Positions 63,284 to 64,000 of a stretch of DNA of 64,000 bases are shown piece after piece; the first letter of the stretch is position 1; the number at the start of each line of letters is the position of its first letter. The stretch spans positions 186,001 to 250,000 of the forward strand of contig JAEUKI010000077.1 in the NCBI GenBank assembly GCA_016793325.1. Reading direction: 5' to 3'. Source of the stretch: Myxococcales bacterium. Its GTDB lineage: Bacteria; Myxococcota_A; Polyangia; Polyangiales; Ga0077539. The notes below the pieces were generated by a model. It saw only the letters and a program-made list of their open reading frames with translations. It had not been told where the DNA came from and ran no database searches. Both the position numbers and the translations under genes were made by a program.

Positions 63284-64000
63284 ATGCCGTCGATCCTCGA
63301 CATCGTCGCCCCACAGAAGCTCCTCGAAGCCGCGCGCCGTCGCCTCGCGCGATTCGCAGGCGATCGCCCGCTGCTCGGGTCCGACGACGTGCACGCATCG
63401 AGCCCGCCCGCGACGCTTCCCGTCGATCCCGCGCTGCGAAACACGATCGCCGCACAAAACGCAGATCGGACGTACACCACTGCGCGCGCCTGGACGCTCG
63501 CTCTCGAGCACACAACGTCCGCGTGGCGCACGCTCGCTGACGAAGAGCTCACCGCGGGCCGATGGCTCCACGCGCAAGCCGCGCGCGCCGCCGCGTGGGC
63601 GCTCGGAGACGAGGCGCGGCCCGACGCGCTGGCGTTCGATCCAGACCACGACCCTCGCGACGCGCGTTCGCGCGAGCAGCCGTCGCGTCGCGCGAACGAG
63701 CAACCGTGGACGCAGCGCGAGTGGCTCGCGGGCGCGAGCGTCGGGTACGGGCTCGTCGATCTTCCGACGCTCGTGGCGTGGTCCGCGGACGAGAGCTTCG
63801 CGGTGCGCACGCGCGTGTACCGCTCGCTCGGCAAAGTGCGACACATCGCGGCGCTCCCCACGCTTCGCGAAGCGACGAGAGACCCGCACCCGTTTTCGAG
63901 GGCGCAGGCCGTTCGATCGCTCGGGTGGATCGGCGACGTCGGCGCGACCGAGCGCCTCGTGTTGCTCGCGCGCAAAGATCCGTCGCTCGAAGTGCAGCGA
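63284..64000 (+). CDS. HEAT-repeat protein, truncated by the right edge
   Basis: An open frame of 239 codons runs from ATG 63284 to the window end without a stop. The last 80 residues contain HEAT-like units (FAVRTRVYRSLGKVRHIAAL and FSRAQAVRSLGWIGDVGA), suggesting a protein-interaction scaffold. The first 150 residues are polar and without a recognised family. No signal peptide. Confidence 0.6.
   Translation, partial: MPSILDIVAPQKLLEAARRRLARFAGDRPLLGSDDVHASSPPATLPVDPALRNTIAAQNADRTYTTARAWTLALEHTTSAWRTLADEELTAGRWLHAQAARAAAWALGDEARPDALAFDPDHDPRDARSREQPSRRANEQPWTQREWLAGASVGYGLVDLPTLVAWSADESFAVRTRVYRSLGKVRHIAALPTLREATRDPHPFSRAQAVRSLGWIGDVGATERLVLLARKDPSLEVQR

Overview
The window is very GC-rich, gene-dense bacterial DNA. 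The host genes suggest a member of the Myxococcota, perhaps a Sandaracinus-like Polyangiales bacterium. This is inferred from several Cys-rich and Asp/Pro-rich lipoproteins, TPR lipoproteins, an OmpA protein with thrombospondin type-3 repeats, a DUF2330-like protein and extreme GC codon bias. No marker gene in the window fixes the genus.

Host left flank (1-13.7 kb): a truncated membrane protein, a TPR lipoprotein, a small anchored protein, the bifunctional (p)ppGpp enzyme Rel, a degenerate PP2C-like protein, an OmpA/TSP3 outer-membrane protein, a pair of 103-bp structured repeats, asnS, an Rpn-like PD-(D/E)XK protein, a leftward TPR(PilF-like)-RodZ-like-recO operon, a cNMP-binding regulator and a tRNA-Met(CAT) gene.

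Prophage (13,723-52,761, about 39 kb): it is inserted in the 3' part of the tRNA-Met gene and bounded by a 47-bp direct repeat. It has a lambda-like plan. A leftward early operon (21.2 to 13.7 kb) is tightly packed with ATGA/TGATG overlaps. It encodes zinc-ribbon proteins, small peptides, a RecT-like annealing protein, a Cas4-like Fe-S nuclease, an SSB-like protein ending DDDIPF, a DnaN-like sliding clamp, an excisionase-like protein and a tyrosine integrase. The immunity region (21.2-22.6 kb) has an ImmA-like protease gene, a repressor, a Cro-like gene, and matched PL/PR promoters with TTAGCGCTAA-type operators. A rightward early operon (22.6-29.6 kb) carries small genes, an SF2 helicase, a VRR-NUC nuclease and a large PrimPol/ATPase/HTH protein with a perfect 20-bp inverted repeat inside its gene, which is a candidate origin. 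The late region opens with a stand-alone RNA polymerase alpha-CTD-like protein. It then encodes terminase and a Mu-like myovirus virion: DUF935 portal, protease/scaffold fusion, gpT capsid, sheath, tube, frameshifted tail chaperones, tape measure, hub/spike, gp46-48 baseplate and fibres. Lysis genes, a nucleotidyltransferase-fold gene and a terminator close it. There is no Mu transposase: a Mu-type particle is joined to a tRNA-integrating module that encodes its own replication proteins.

Host right flank (52.8-64 kb): a TPR protein, a Cys-rich lipoprotein, a DUF2330-like protein, a crotonase-fold protein, a GNAT acetyltransferase, an NAD(P)-binding reductase, folA, two lipoproteins, a Rieske oxygenase, a PLP-dependent D-cysteine-desulfhydrase-like enzyme, an inverted third copy of the structured repeat and the start of a HEAT-repeat protein.

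The strongest unusual points are these: attP lies inside the integrase gene, so integration swaps the enzyme's C-terminus; the alpha-CTD-like protein heads the late operon; the PrimPol gene contains a palindrome; the tail chaperone genes have a lambda-type G GGA AAG frameshift; and the structured repeat family shows a compensatory base change.
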